Below, piece by piece: positions 27,284-36,716 of a DNA stretch of 64,000 bases (the first letter of the stretch is position 1; every line of letters begins with the position of its first letter). Below the pieces are notes generated by a model, which was not told the DNA's origin, did no database searches, and saw only the letters and a list, made by a program, of their open reading frames with translations. Source of the DNA: Microcystis panniformis FACHB-1757. GTDB lineage: Bacteria > Cyanobacteriota > Cyanobacteriia > Cyanobacteriales > Microcystaceae. Position numbers and translations under genes: made by a program. The stretch lies in NCBI RefSeq assembly GCF_001264245.1, contig NZ_CP011339.1:992001-1056000 (forward strand), read 5' to 3'.

Positions 27284-28964
27284 ATTGAATTTATCTACAG
27301 TCATTTCTGATCTACAACAAAGAAGCAAGGAGCGGTTAGCTTGGTCTGATTTTTGCTGGTTAGGATTAGTAATAATTTTGGGACTGGTTATTAGGTTAAC
27401 ACAATTAACAAGCAAACCTCCCTGGACGGATGAATTTGCCACTATGGTTTTTAGTATTGGCAATAATTACCAGATAGTGCCGTTAAATCAAATAATTTCC
27501 CTAGACACCTTATTAGCACCTCTCCAGAGCAACCATCAGGCAACTATTGCCGATGTAATTAAATTAGTTATTCAGGAGGACAATCATCCACCTTTATATT
27601 TTATTTTCGCCTATCTCTGGAATAAATTATTCTTTGATCGGGGAGAATATGTATCCTTAGAAGGAATGCGATCGCTGGCAGTGTTTTGGGGAGTTATTTC
27701 GATTTCTCTAATTTATTTTATCAGTAAATTGGTCTTTAAATCCGGCTTGATCGCTTTTCTGGCGGCGATTTTAATGGCGGTTTCTCCCTACGCAGTTTTT
27801 ATCTCCCAAGAAGCGCGCCATTATACTTTAGCGGTTGTATTTGTCCTCATATCTTTAGGCTGTTTTCTGAGGGCAAGCAGCAAAATTATCCACCGTCAGA
27901 GAATATCCCCTACTTTGGTTTTTTTCTGGTTAATTGTCAACTGTCTAGGGTTATTAGTCCACTATTTTTTTAGTTTAACTATCCTCGCAGAGGCAATAAC
28001 TTTATTATGGATTTTATCCAATCAAATCAAACAAAAAAACTTTTGGATAACTAATTGGTGGCGTTTAAGTTTAGTTTTTTTAGGTAACTTGAGCTTTATT
28101 ATTATTTGGTTTATCACCTTTGTCCCCAAAGATTATGGCAATCAGATGACCGGTTGGATTCAGAGAGACAATGATAGTTTTTTAGCAGTAATTAGCCCCT
28201 TTTTTCAATTGCTGGGAACATTAATTACTATGCTTTCCCTGCTCCCAGTCGAATCAGAATCTTTAATAATTATCTTGATTTCTGGGGCAATAATGATCGG
28301 GTTTTTTCTCTGGATTATCCCACAATTAAAAACAGCATGGCTAGACTCCTATAAACCCGAATTAGGCATTCTCTCGGCATTTTTTCTCAGTTCAATTGCC
28401 ATTTTCTTTGTCATCACCTATCTGCTTTCGATCGATATTACCCGGGGAGCTAGATATAGTTTTGTTTACTTTCCCTCGGTAATTTTAATTCTAGCAATTT
28501 TATTAGATAATTGTTGGCAAAGGAAGCAGAAAAGAATAGTAATTATTGTCCTTATCATGGCTTTAGTTAGTTCCCTAAGTGTGACTTTTAATTTAGGCTA
28601 TCGTAAGTATTATCGGCCAGATAAATTAGTTACTACTATCGAAAATAATAGCCGTTATCCGTTAGTAATTGCCACTAGCTATAGGAGTTTAGTGCAGGTG
28701 GGAGAAATGATGGGAATTGCTTGGGAATTTAACCAAAGATTTCCCGATAAAACCCCTAAGTTTCTCTTAGTTAACCCAGAACAAAAGCCAAATTTTAATC
28801 TGTCATCTTCCCCCCCTTTTGAATTATGGTTAATTAATTTCCATTCTTCAATAGATTTATCGGACTGTCAACTCTCAGAGTTATCCTCCAATTATGTAAC
28901 AGGTTATCAATATCAAAAGTTTCTCTGTGGGCGATCGATGGATTATAATAATAAAGTTAAGTAG
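27267..28964 (+). CDS. GT39/ArnT-like polytopic glycosyltransferase
   Basis: A 565-residue membrane protein with about 11-12 helices. Loop 1 has PPWTDEFATMV, the acidic motif used by GT-C glycosyltransferases that take polyprenyl-phosphate sugars, and NHPPLYFIFAYLW follows in the right place. The C-terminal soluble domain starts at about 455. It likely adds a sugar to a lipid or protein on the outer side of the membrane. The acceptor is unknown. Confidence 0.75.
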   Translation: MEITIKLNLSTVISDLQQRSKERLAWSDFCWLGLVIILGLVIRLTQLTSKPPWTDEFATMVFSIGNNYQIVPLNQIISLDTLLAPLQSNHQATIADVIKLVIQEDNHPPLYFIFAYLWNKLFFDRGEYVSLEGMRSLAVFWGVISISLIYFISKLVFKSGLIAFLAAILMAVSPYAVFISQEARHYTLAVVFVLISLGCFLRASSKIIHRQRISPTLVFFWLIVNCLGLLVHYFFSLTILAEAITLLWILSNQIKQKNFWITNWWRLSLVFLGNLSFIIIWFITFVPKDYGNQMTGWIQRDNDSFLAVISPFFQLLGTLITMLSLLPVESESLIIILISGAIMIGFFLWIIPQLKTAWLDSYKPELGILSAFFLSSIAIFFVITYLLSIDITRGARYSFVYFPSVILILAILLDNCWQRKQKRIVIIVLIMALVSSLSVTFNLGYRKYYRPDKLVTTIENNSRYPLVIATSYRSLVQVGEMMGIAWEFNQRFPDKTPKFLLVNPEQKPNFNLSSSPPFELWLINFHSSIDLSDCQLSELSSNYVTGYQYQKFLCGRSMDYNNKVK

Positions 28965-28975
28965 GGCTATTAACT

Positions 28976-29185
28976 ATGATTATTTGGGTAAATGAACAGA
29001 TTGATCCCTGTGGTTTAGTACAAGCTTGTATTGCCTGTCAAGACGAACAAGCGGCAAAAGATTGTCATCAAAGTTGGTTAACCAATCTTACGGACGAACA
29101 AAAACAAGCGGGGTGGGTGGCAGTTTTAAGAACCGTAGAATCTTGGGATGATGTACCTGTAAATGCTCTGAAGTTAAGTTATTAA
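28976..29185 (+). CDS. Hypothetical 69-residue protein
   Basis: Short soluble protein with four Cys (PCGLVQACIACQ and DCHQ). It begins 11 bases after the glycosyltransferase gene and may share its transcript. The family is not recognised. The stop codon overlaps the start of a MITE by 2 bases. Confidence 0.5.
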   Translation: MIIWVNEQIDPCGLVQACIACQDEQAAKDCHQSWLTNLTDEQKQAGWVAVLRTVESWDDVPVNALKLSY

Positions 29186-29303
29186 GTGGGTGGGTGGAAT
29201 TAAATATAAGATGAACGTAGGTTGGGTTGAAGCATGAAACCCAACGCGCGCATAGTTTACGCTACCGCTAACCCATCCTACAAATAATTGTGCCTCCCTA
29301 CTT
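29184..29303. mobile_element. 120-bp MITE with AAGTAGG/CACTT ends, copy 2 (inverted)
   Basis: Inverse copy of 15119-15238 with the same ends and centre (GTTGGGTT-GAAGCATG-AAACCCAAC hairpin). It supplies the last bases of the preceding gene's end. Confidence 0.75.
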
Positions 29304-29328
29304 AACTCTCCTGCAACAATCAAAAATC

Positions 29329-30085
29329 GGCGTTGCATAATAGAGATATGAATGGAGGAAATCAAAATGCAATGCCCTGAATGTAAATCTACCCATATCC
29401 GTAAAAATGGCATCAATAAACAAGGTAAACAAAATCATATTTGTGTAACCTGTGGCCGTCAATTTATTGATAACTATGAAAAACAGAAAGGCTATGACGA
29501 AAAAACGAAGCGAGAATGCCTAACTGCCTATGTTAATGGGATGGGATTTAGAGGAATAGAAAGGCTAAAGGGAGTTCATCATACGACCGTAATTAATTGG
29601 GTAAAATCTGTGGGAGAATTATTGCCAGTCGCCTATGACCCAGAAACAATTCCTGAAGTAGGGGAACTGGATGAATTGGAAACCTTTGTTGGCTCAAAAA
29701 AAACAAAATCTGGGTGTGGACAGCCGTTGACCACTTTAAAAAAGGAATTTTAGGTTGGGTAATCGGAGATCATAGTAGCGAAACGTTTCGCCCATTATGG
29801 GAATTAGTTAAGTCTTGGGGATGCTATTTTTATGTGAGTGATGGATGGTCAGTTTATCCATGTTTTATAGCAGAGGGCGACCATATAATTAGTAAGACTT
29901 ATATGACCAGAGTAGAGGGTGAGAACACACGTTTAAGACATTATCTAGCCCGATTGCATCGCAAAACACTCTGCTATTCTAAGTCTACAGAAATGTTAGG
30001 ATACTCTATTCGTTTATTAATTCATTATCTGAAGTTTCAAGAAGTGCCTATTCCTTACTGATTCATAGCTTAATTCAGCAACGCC
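29329..30085 (+). mobile_element. IS1-family insertion sequence with CAAAAATC target duplication
   Basis: 757 bp, normal for IS1. Ends are inverted GGCGTTGC and GCAACGCC. The flanks are identical 8-bp direct repeats CAAAAATC (29321-29328 and 30086-30093). Complete apart from the frame change in the transposase, which may be programmed. Confidence 0.9.
29367..30061 (+). CDS. IS1-family transposase in two overlapping frames
   Basis: The first frame carries an N-terminal zinc-ribbon (CPECKSTHI and CVTCGRQF), a HTH (GFRGIERLKGVHHTTV) and the start of the DDE domain (ELDELETFVGSKK). It goes out of frame at an A8C run (29696-29704). The second frame, one base back, continues WVWTAVDHFKKGILGW to the stop at 30061 with the rest of the catalytic domain (FYVSDGW, EGENTRLRH). 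IS1 itself uses an A6C slippery run for -1 frameshifting, so this is likely programmed. The start at 29367 has GGAGG before it. Confidence 0.85.
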
Positions 30086-30141
30086 CAAAAATCTTCCGTT
30101 AGGTGAAGAAACTCCAGACAGGAGATATCTGGCTAAAATAA

Positions 30142-30172
30142 AAAAGAGGGCAGGTTTTACCCCACCCTTTGA
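30142..30172 (-). terminator. Likely terminator of the rpmH-jag operon
   Basis: On the minus strand AAAGGGTGGG and CCTGCCCTCTTT form a stem with G-U pairs and a bulge, followed by TTTTTT. It lies directly after the jag stop codon. Confidence 0.5.
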
Positions 30173-30174
30173 TC

Positions 30175-30669
30175 TTATTTTAAACGAATCACTAACCGGC
30201 GATCGGGTTCCACGCCGCGACTTTCCGTGGTTAAATCGTTTTCTTCCTGAAAAAAGGCATGGATTTGGCGACGTTCCGCCGAAGATAGGGCTTTTAATTC
30301 TATTTCCTGTCCTGTTTGCCGCACTTGCGTCGCCGCTTGATTAACCCAGTCGAAAAGTTCTGACTGTCTTTGTTGACGATAGCCATTGATTTCGACAATA
30401 TAGAATTGATGTTCTGCCGCCTCGACACCAATATTCAGAATCGTATTAGCTAGGGACTGAATCGCATCCAGTCCCTCACCCTTGTTAGCGAGGAGGAGTT
30501 CCACTTGTTGGGGACTCAATTGACTGCTATCAATAATTAACCAACAGGAGGAAGGTCCTGTTCCCAATTCCTGCACACCAATCTGGATATCTGCGGGCAT
30601 GGCCATCAACTTTAGCAGTTTTTCCAGCCATTGTTTAGCTTTCTCGCTATTTTGCTCCCATATACTCAT
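30175..30669 (-). CDS. jag: Jag/KhpB-like R3H RNA-binding protein
   Basis: 164 residues. A KH-like part (LLKLMAMPADIQIG, KGEGLDAIQSLANTIL) is followed by an R3H domain (ALSSAERRQIHAFFQEEN with SRGVEPDRRLVI). Such proteins bind RNA and sit beside yidC in most bacteria. The usual N-terminal Jag domain is reduced. The start overlaps the yidC stop by one base (TAATG). Confidence 0.85.
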   Translation of the reverse strand: MSIWEQNSEKAKQWLEKLLKLMAMPADIQIGVQELGTGPSSCWLIIDSSQLSPQQVELLLANKGEGLDAIQSLANTILNIGVEAAEHQFYIVEINGYRQQRQSELFDWVNQAATQVRQTGQEIELKALSSAERRQIHAFFQEENDLTTESRGVEPDRRLVIRLK

Positions 30670-31817
30670 TACGATGTTTTTTCCTTTTTTTTGCTAGAAC
30701 GTTTTTCAAAGGGGAGAGTATCGCGGGATTTTTCCGTTTTTTCCTGTTCCGCTACCAATTTTTGCAGGTTTTCCGGTAACGGTTCCCGCATCAAAATCAC
30801 CGTTTGAATAGTTTGGAAGATGTTCGCGGTTAAGATATACATCAATACCCCCGCCGGTAAGGGGAAAAACAGGAACATCATACTAAAAATTATCGGGGTG
30901 ATTTTATTCACCGTTTGCTGTTGTTGGGCTGCCCCCCCCGAAGGCGCACCGGCGCCGGATAACTCTTGGTTAACATAGATACTAATACCGAAAGCGATCA
31001 CCATCGCCAAGATATCCCAGTGAATTTCACCATTGGCACCGGTTGCCCCAATTCTTCCCAGGGCCTCAATAAAGAGAAAACCCGTATTAGCGGCAATCCC
31101 CGGCACGATAACTTTAATACTGGCATCTCCGGGGGCTAAAGCGACGATGGAACCGTCTTCATTAACTTGCACCAGTTCTTGACCTTTAACCACCTCGTAG
31201 GTGGGTTTTAGGTTATTTTCGGGTGCTTCCGTGGCTAATTGGCTTAAAGACTTGCCCTGGTCGTTTTGGAGGTCGATTTTTAGCTGTTCTCCCGGGGCGA
31301 TTTTATTGCCTTGGGGTAAAAAAGCGGTGATGGGATAGTGGAGAGACTCGTCAATATAAACGTTTTGGGGTTTGGTGGCATAGGGTTGGCGCTGCACGAG
31401 GGCGATTTGTTCGGCCGGCAGCACTTGTAAATCGACAGTATAGTTAATATCCGAGAAGGGGGAACCCCGCAGCGTCGCAAATAAAGCCAAAAGAATCGGC
31501 ATTTGTAATAACAGGGGTAAACAACCGGCCAAGGGATTGCCCAACTCCTGCATTAATTTGCCCATTTCCTCCTGTTGTTTTTGGGGGTCGTTTTTGTAGC
31601 GTTGTTGAATTTCTGCTTGTCTTTCCTTCATCAAGGGTTGAGTGATTCGCATTTTTCTCATATTGCGAATCTGGCCGGCGCTGAGGGGAAAGACGGCAAA
31701 TCTCACCACCAGCGTTAAAGCAATGATGGCGAAACCGTAACTATGCACAATCCGAAAGAAAAAATCTAGGATTGGCAACATGATATTTGTGGAAATAAAT
31801 CCGACTCCAAAATCCAT
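30669..31817 (-). CDS. yidC: Membrane protein insertase YidC/Alb3-like
   Basis: 382 residues. Inserts membrane proteins, including thylakoid ones. The conserved core helices are visible: FRIVHSYGFAIIALTLVVRF near the start, PLAGCLPLLLQMPILLALF, then a long soluble insert (about 150-245), and late helices with FFPLPAGVLMYI. The insert of about 100 residues between helices is a feature of cyanobacterial YidC. The lysine-rich tail (SSKKKEK) fits ribosome binding. Coupled to jag. Confidence 0.95.
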   Translation of the reverse strand: MDFGVGFISTNIMLPILDFFFRIVHSYGFAIIALTLVVRFAVFPLSAGQIRNMRKMRITQPLMKERQAEIQQRYKNDPQKQQEEMGKLMQELGNPLAGCLPLLLQMPILLALFATLRGSPFSDINYTVDLQVLPAEQIALVQRQPYATKPQNVYIDESLHYPITAFLPQGNKIAPGEQLKIDLQNDQGKSLSQLATEAPENNLKPTYEVVKGQELVQVNEDGSIVALAPGDASIKVIVPGIAANTGFLFIEALGRIGATGANGEIHWDILAMVIAFGISIYVNQELSGAGAPSGGAAQQQQTVNKITPIIFSMMFLFFPLPAGVLMYILTANIFQTIQTVILMREPLPENLQKLVAEQEKTEKSRDTLPFEKRSSKKKEKTS

Positions 31818-31901
31818 GGCTTTAATCTATGCCTTCTCGTTTAATAGGGGTTCACTTTGACAAATCTAATTTATCGAATCTCGGCGATCGATTATTTTGT
31901 T

Positions 31902-32297
31902 TTATTGACTGATGATCGATTCTAGGGGACGACCGGTTTTATCGGCGACTCTTTCGGCAATGTAGTCATGAATTTCCCGGAATTTCGGCATCGCGCGCAT
32001 TTCTAAACGACTTCTATCCTTGAGAGTTACGACAATATCCCCCCAAAGACCAATTCCTCTCGGCATTTTTGCCACTTTTGCCACTTCTGAATAGATAATA
32101 TCTGTGCGATCGCGTCCCATCCAACCCCCGGTGATCGAAATCCGCCGATCGGTTATCTTATATCTTAACCAGATTGCCCGCACCACTGCCCCAACGGTTA
32201 AAGGTAAACAAATCACTGTAAATCCTAGCAGTATATTGATGATTAGGTCGCCGATGTGCGGACCGCCTTCATAAAAAGTTTCTTCTTTAATGCCCAT
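31902..32297 (-). CDS. PH-domain (bPH2) membrane-associated protein
   Basis: 131 residues with a hydrophobic pair (about 17-43) and a bacterial PH-like domain (YKITDRRISITGGWMGRDRTDIIYSEV). The family usually lies between rnpA and yidC in cyanobacteria. Role unknown. Its start overlaps the rnpA end by 11 bases. Confidence 0.75.
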   Translation of the reverse strand: MGIKEETFYEGGPHIGDLIINILLGFTVICLPLTVGAVVRAIWLRYKITDRRISITGGWMGRDRTDIIYSEVAKVAKMPRGIGLWGDIVVTLKDRSRLEMRAMPKFREIHDYIAERVADKTGRPLESIISQ

Positions 32298-32649
32298 GAA
32301 TTATATTGGCCTTCACTAACAACTGCTTTAATTCTCGCAAAAAATGTTCATAATTGCACTCGATCGCCCCGGGACGGATAATGATTATTCCTCGCCATCC
32401 TGTCGCTATTTCTGGCAATAACTGCCGAATTACCGCTCGTATTTGCCTTTTTAGTCGATTACGAACCACCGCTTTTTTACTAACTTTCTTGCTAATCGAG
32501 ATGCCAAAACGACTGGGAAGAGGCTTATCCGGGCCAGAATCCTCTAAACTAATTAAGGTTAAGTGGGAACCGTGATAACGCTTCCCTGTTCCATAGACAG
32601 CTTGAAAATCCTGTCGATGTTTTAAGCGATGAACTTGGGGTAATCCCAC
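32287..32649 (-). CDS. rnpA: Ribonuclease P protein component
   Basis: 120 residues, binds the RNase P RNA for tRNA 5' processing. The RNR signature KKAVVRNRLKRQIR is intact, as is the N-terminal LKHRQDFQAVY. Placed directly after rpmH, as in nearly all bacteria. Confidence 0.95.
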   Translation of the reverse strand: MGLPQVHRLKHRQDFQAVYGTGKRYHGSHLTLISLEDSGPDKPLPSRFGISISKKVSKKAVVRNRLKRQIRAVIRQLLPEIATGWRGIIIIRPGAIECNYEHFLRELKQLLVKANIIHGH

Positions 32650-32675
32650 GAAAATTAGTCGGTTCCCAGAATAAC

Positions 32676-32813
32676 CTAAACACTTAAACGATAGCGTCCT
32701 CTTTTCCGACGAGCTTTAATCACTTTACGTCCGTTGACGCTACGCATTCTCGCTCTAAATCCGGAAGTGCGCTTCTGTTTGCGCGTGGTTCCTTCTAAAG
32801 TACGTTTACTCAC
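32676..32813 (-). CDS. rpmH: 50S ribosomal protein L34
   Basis: A 45-residue protein (starts [14 protein letters not shown], contains GFRARM and [13 protein letters not shown]) that I read from the DNA. The start is GTG at 32813 with AGGAGA about 10 bases upstream. It heads the rpmH-rnpA-PH-yidC-jag operon. Confidence 0.95.
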
Positions 32814-32904
32814 TGCTGATTTTTCTCCTTAAGATAGAGTTAGTCTATAGATATTAAAGACACAATTTTTGATTATAACAAAATTACTAGGAATTGGGAA
32901 GCTC

Positions 32905-34893
32905 ATGGTCAAGCTCCGTTTCGGTCGGGATATCTGTAATTATCTCCCTAGCGCTGAAAAGTGCGAATGGTTAGTCACTAATGGTATTGGTGGTTTTGCT
33001 GCGGGAACCGTGGCCGGATTGCTAACTCGCTGTTATCATGGCCTCTTGATCGCTGCTTTGGCTCCACCGACCCAAAGAACGCTTCTTGTGACTAAAATCG
33101 ATGAATCGGTACAATATAACCAGAAAATTTATCATCTGGCCAGCAATCGCTGGTTAGGTGCTACGATCGAACCGCAAGGCTATATTAATATCGAAAGTTT
33201 TCATCTGGAAGGGACAATTCCCGTCTGGACTTTTATCTGTGGGGATGCCTTACTAGAAAAGCGTATCTGGATGGAACAGGGAGAAAATACCACCTATACC
33301 CGCTATACCTACCTTCGCGGCAATTCTCCCCTAACCCTGAATCTCACTGCTTTTGTCAATTATCGTGATTTTCACGGCAATACCCAGGGTTTTAACTGGC
33401 AAATGGCTATTAGTCCCCTGGAAAAAGGAGTAAGAGTGATTGCCTATGACCATGCTGTACCTTTTTATCTATTAATCAGTCAGGGACAGGTTTTTCCCGC
33501 TCATATCTGGTATTATCGCTTTGATTTGGCCGTGGAACGTTATCGTGGTTTAATCGATCGAGAAAATCATCTCCATGCCGCCAGTTTTTCGGCTACTCTT
33601 AAAGTGGGAGAATCGGTGACAATTGCCGCTAGTACCCGTCCCGATCCCAGTTTAGACGGTCAATCTTCTCTAGAGTCTCGCTATCGCTACGAGAGTAGTC
33701 TGATTAATCCCCAGCAGCCACCATGGATTCAACAACTTACCCTCGCTGCCGACCAGTTTATCGTTAGTCGTCCTCTCCGGGATCAACCGGACGGCAAAAC
33801 GATAATCGCAGGTTATCCTTGGTTTGGTGATTGGGGTCGCGATACGATGATCTCCCTGAGAGGGTTAACTTTGACTACAGGCCGACCTGCGATCGCCCGT
33901 CAGATTTTACTAACTTTTTCCCGTTATCTAGACCGGGGTTTATTGCCGAATTTGCTACCCGATGGCGGAGAAATCCCCGAATATAACGCTGTCGATGCTA
34001 TTCTTTGGTATTTTGAAGCCATTCGTTGCTATTTTAACCAAAGCCAAGATATTGAGTTTCTCAGAACTATTTATCCCGCTTTAACGGAAGTGATCGCTTG
34101 GTTTCGTCGCGGCACTCGCTACAATATTCACCTAGATGACGATGGTTTGATCTATGCCGGCGAAGCGGGAGTACAATTGACTTGGATGGATGCCAAAGTT
34201 GATGATCGGGTGATTACTCCCCGCATCGGCAAACCCGTAGAAATTAATGCTCTTTGGTTCAATGCCCTCAAAATTATGGTTCAATTTGCCCATTGTTTGG
34301 GCATGGATGCCACTGATTACGAAAAAATGAGAAAAATGACCTTAAAAGGGTTCTCTCGCTTCTGGGACGATTCCCTGGGGTATTGTTACGATGTTTTAGA
34401 TACGGACAAGGGCAATGATGCCAGTTTACGACCGAATCAACTTTTTGCCGTGTCTTTGTCGGTGGAGGAGTTATTAAATTTCCCACAGAAAAAGGCCATT
34501 GTCGATGTTTGTACTGTCAAACTGTTAACTTCTCGCGGTTTGCGATCGCTAGATGCCGATCATCCCGATTACCGTGGCGTCTACAGTGGCGATCGCTTAA
34601 AAAGAGATAGTGCCTACCATCAGGGAACAGTCTGGGGATGGTTATTAGGGGCATTTATCGAAGCCCATCTGAAAGTCTATCGCGATCCTATCCTAGCCGA
34701 GAGTTTTTTAACACCGATGATCGACCATCTTCGGGATAGCTGTATCGGTAATTTAAGCGAAATTTTCGATGGTAATGCCCCTTTTACCCCTAGGGGAGCT
34801 TTTGCCCAAGCATGGACGGTGGCAGAGGTATTAAGAGTTTGGCAAGCGATCGAAGAATTTTCGCCAGAATCCTTTAAAATGATCAATTGTTAG
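32905..34893 (+). CDS. Amylo-alpha-1,6-glucosidase / glycogen debranching-type protein
   Basis: 662 residues. N-terminal GDE_N beta domain (WLVTNGIGGFAAGTVAG, RCYHGLLIAA) and a C-terminal (alpha/alpha)6 catalytic domain (GYPWFGDWGRDTMISLRGL, DGGEIPEYNAVDAILWYFE, TWMDAKVDDRVITPR, QGTVWGWLLGAFIEA). This is the archaeal/bacterial GDE type acting on alpha-1,6 branches of glycogen. The ATG at 32905 matches the family start; a TTG at 32869 adds unlikely residues. Divergent from rpmH, so this 91-base gap holds two promoters. Confidence 0.88.
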   Translation: MVKLRFGRDICNYLPSAEKCEWLVTNGIGGFAAGTVAGLLTRCYHGLLIAALAPPTQRTLLVTKIDESVQYNQKIYHLASNRWLGATIEPQGYINIESFHLEGTIPVWTFICGDALLEKRIWMEQGENTTYTRYTYLRGNSPLTLNLTAFVNYRDFHGNTQGFNWQMAISPLEKGVRVIAYDHAVPFYLLISQGQVFPAHIWYYRFDLAVERYRGLIDRENHLHAASFSATLKVGESVTIAASTRPDPSLDGQSSLESRYRYESSLINPQQPPWIQQLTLAADQFIVSRPLRDQPDGKTIIAGYPWFGDWGRDTMISLRGLTLTTGRPAIARQILLTFSRYLDRGLLPNLLPDGGEIPEYNAVDAILWYFEAIRCYFNQSQDIEFLRTIYPALTEVIAWFRRGTRYNIHLDDDGLIYAGEAGVQLTWMDAKVDDRVITPRIGKPVEINALWFNALKIMVQFAHCLGMDATDYEKMRKMTLKGFSRFWDDSLGYCYDVLDTDKGNDASLRPNQLFAVSLSVEELLNFPQKKAIVDVCTVKLLTSRGLRSLDADHPDYRGVYSGDRLKRDSAYHQGTVWGWLLGAFIEAHLKVYRDPILAESFLTPMIDHLRDSCIGNLSEIFDGNAPFTPRGAFAQAWTVAEVLRVWQAIEEFSPESFKMINC

Positions 34894-34958
34894 GTGTGTT
34901 AGACCCCTAAAGGGCCGACCCTAAAAACCTCAGTTCGACCGTTATAAACAAAACTCTC

Positions 34959-35618
34959 ATGCAGAAACCGCAAGTTATTTTTCTCGATGCTGTGGGGACT
35001 CTTTTTGGAGTAAAAGGCAGTGTCGGAGCAATTTATAGTCAAATAGCGGCGGATTTTGGGGTAGAGGTGGCGGCCGAGAGTCTAGAACAATCTTTCTTGG
35101 CTATTTTCCCCACTTCTCCCCCCCTAGCTTTTCCTAAGGTTGAACCGGCACAAATTCCCGAGTTAGAGTATCGCTGGTGGCGATCGCTGACTGGGGCAGT
35201 TTTTAATAAATTAGGTTATCTGGAAAGATTTCCCGATTTTGAGGCTTTTTTTGGCGAACTTTATCATCATTTTGCCACGGGCGAGCCTTGGCTGCTGTAC
35301 GAGGATGTCATTCCCGCTTTAAGACTCTGGCAGATTCAGGGGATCGAGTTGGGCATTATTTCTAATTTTGACAGTCGTATCTACCAAGTTTTGGCCGAAT
35401 TAGGCTTAGAATATTTTTTTCGATCGATCACGATTTCTTCTCAGGTAGGAGCAGCTAAACCCGCTCCTGAAATTTTTCAAATTGCCCTGCAAAAACATGA
35501 TTGTTCCCCCGCACAAGCTTGGCATATTGGCGATAGTAAAAAAGAGGATTACCAAGGAGCAAAATCCTTGGGTATAGAAGCGTTTTTAATTAAAAGATCA
35601 ATAGGGCTTGCTGAATAA
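34959..35618 (+). CDS. HAD-superfamily protein with altered nucleophile motif
   Basis: 219 residues. HAD fold with motif I FLDAVGTL, motif II ISNFDSR, motif III K in AAKPAPEIF and motif IV HIGDSKKEDYQGA. In motif I the usual second Asp (DxD) is Val, so normal phosphatase acid/base chemistry is doubtful; this change is shared by the HDHD3-like group. The last codons (IGLAE and the stop) are made by the end of a TTGCTGAA-type MITE. Confidence 0.8.
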   Translation: MQKPQVIFLDAVGTLFGVKGSVGAIYSQIAADFGVEVAAESLEQSFLAIFPTSPPLAFPKVEPAQIPELEYRWWRSLTGAVFNKLGYLERFPDFEAFFGELYHHFATGEPWLLYEDVIPALRLWQIQGIELGIISNFDSRIYQVLAELGLEYFFRSITISSQVGAAKPAPEIFQIALQKHDCSPAQAWHIGDSKKEDYQGAKSLGIEAFLIKRSIGLAE

Positions 35619-35636
35619 ATCTAAAAACCTTGTTGG
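35603..35636. mobile_element. Single end of a TTGCTGAA-type MITE
   Basis: AGGGCTTGCTGAATAAATCT and the next 14 bases are identical to the left end of the element at 50095. No matching right end is seen nearby, so it is a fragment. It supplies the stop codon of the HAD gene. Confidence 0.7.
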
Positions 35637-35753
35637 CTAATATCTTTGGCTCTTATGGGAAAAAGTCTTTCAGTGGGGATAGGGGATAGTGGGGAATACA
35701 GACCCTACCAGCTAATACCTAACCCTCGAACCAGTTTAATGCCTATCGGGATT

Positions 35754-36476
35754 TTAGACTAATTCCTGGGATGGAATGGAAGTAGATTCTGACTGATCAG
35801 CGTTAGGATCTGTCTCTTTGGGGGCGGCCACTTTTACCAAAGCATGACGCAAGACCTGTTCTCCGAGAGTGTATCCTCGCACTAACTGCTCCACCACCGT
35901 GCCTTCGGGATGTTCATCGGTGTACTCCCGCATCATCGCTTCGTGGTAGGTGGGATCAAAGGGTTGACCCTCTGGACGCATAGGGGAAACGCCTAAACGC
36001 TTGAGACTGTCCACTAAGGTTTTATAGACTCCTTGGTAACTCTTGTGAATACCCGTCTCGCCATCATTAGCCGGTTTAATTTGAGTACGGGCGCGCTCAA
36101 AATTATCCACCACGCCAAGAATTTCCATCAGGGTTTTGCCCTTGATTTTTGTTTCCAGTTCCTCTTTTTCCTTGGCTGTGCGTTTGCGAAAATTGTCGAA
36201 CTCGGCCGCTAGAGTGATATAGCGTTTCTTGTAGGCATCAACCTGTTGGGTTTGCTCCTCTAACTGCTGTTTGAGAGTGTCGATTTCCTCTTGTAGAGTA
36301 TCGATAGTCATTCCGCCTAGAAAGGAAAATTCCTCGCTAGAGGCGGCCTGATCCGTCACAGTTTTGGCTTCATCGGTGACACTGGCTTCCGATTCGGTGG
36401 TCAGGGATTCGGGGTAATTAGGAAAGGATTCTTGGTTTTCGTCGAAAATTACTGAGGTATTTGGTTCTGCACTCAT
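35754..36476 (-). CDS. grpE: GrpE nucleotide exchange factor for DnaK
   Basis: 240 residues. An acidic disordered N-terminus, a long coiled coil (ETLKQQLEEQTQQVDAYK region) and a C-terminal GrpE beta domain (MRPEGQPFDPTYHEAMM, GTVVEQLVRGYTLGEQVLR). The ATG at 36476 is preferred; an ATG at 36506 adds 10 residues. dnaK and dnaJ are not in the window. No CIRCE-like operator is visible upstream. Confidence 0.95.
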   Translation of the reverse strand: MSAEPNTSVIFDENQESFPNYPESLTTESEASVTDEAKTVTDQAASSEEFSFLGGMTIDTLQEEIDTLKQQLEEQTQQVDAYKKRYITLAAEFDNFRKRTAKEKEELETKIKGKTLMEILGVVDNFERARTQIKPANDGETGIHKSYQGVYKTLVDSLKRLGVSPMRPEGQPFDPTYHEAMMREYTDEHPEGTVVEQLVRGYTLGEQVLRHALVKVAAPKETDPNADQSESTSIPSQELV

Positions 36477-36716
36477 AGTAGACAATTTTATTGGGTAATT
36501 TGGCAATATATGACCATTTACTGCTAATTTTGGTCTTTAAGTACCAGCTAATAATCAAGGTTTAACCCTTAATGTAACATTTTGTGGACAAGATGCGTAA
36601 CTGGATATAAGCGACCCCGATAGATAATCGGTGATCTGGAAAAATTTTTGCTAGAATGCAATTTTACCAGTAAAATTGGGAACATTTAAGGGTAGTGGAG
36701 AGGTTAAGAATCGTCT

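Noticed and set aside
29352..29753. Two separate IS1 genes
   Set aside because: The two frames join into one IS1 transposase at a slippery A run, so one product by frameshift is the better reading.
36477..36716. CIRCE-type heat-shock operator upstream of grpE
   Set aside because: No TTAGCACTC / GAGTGCTAA pair is present.
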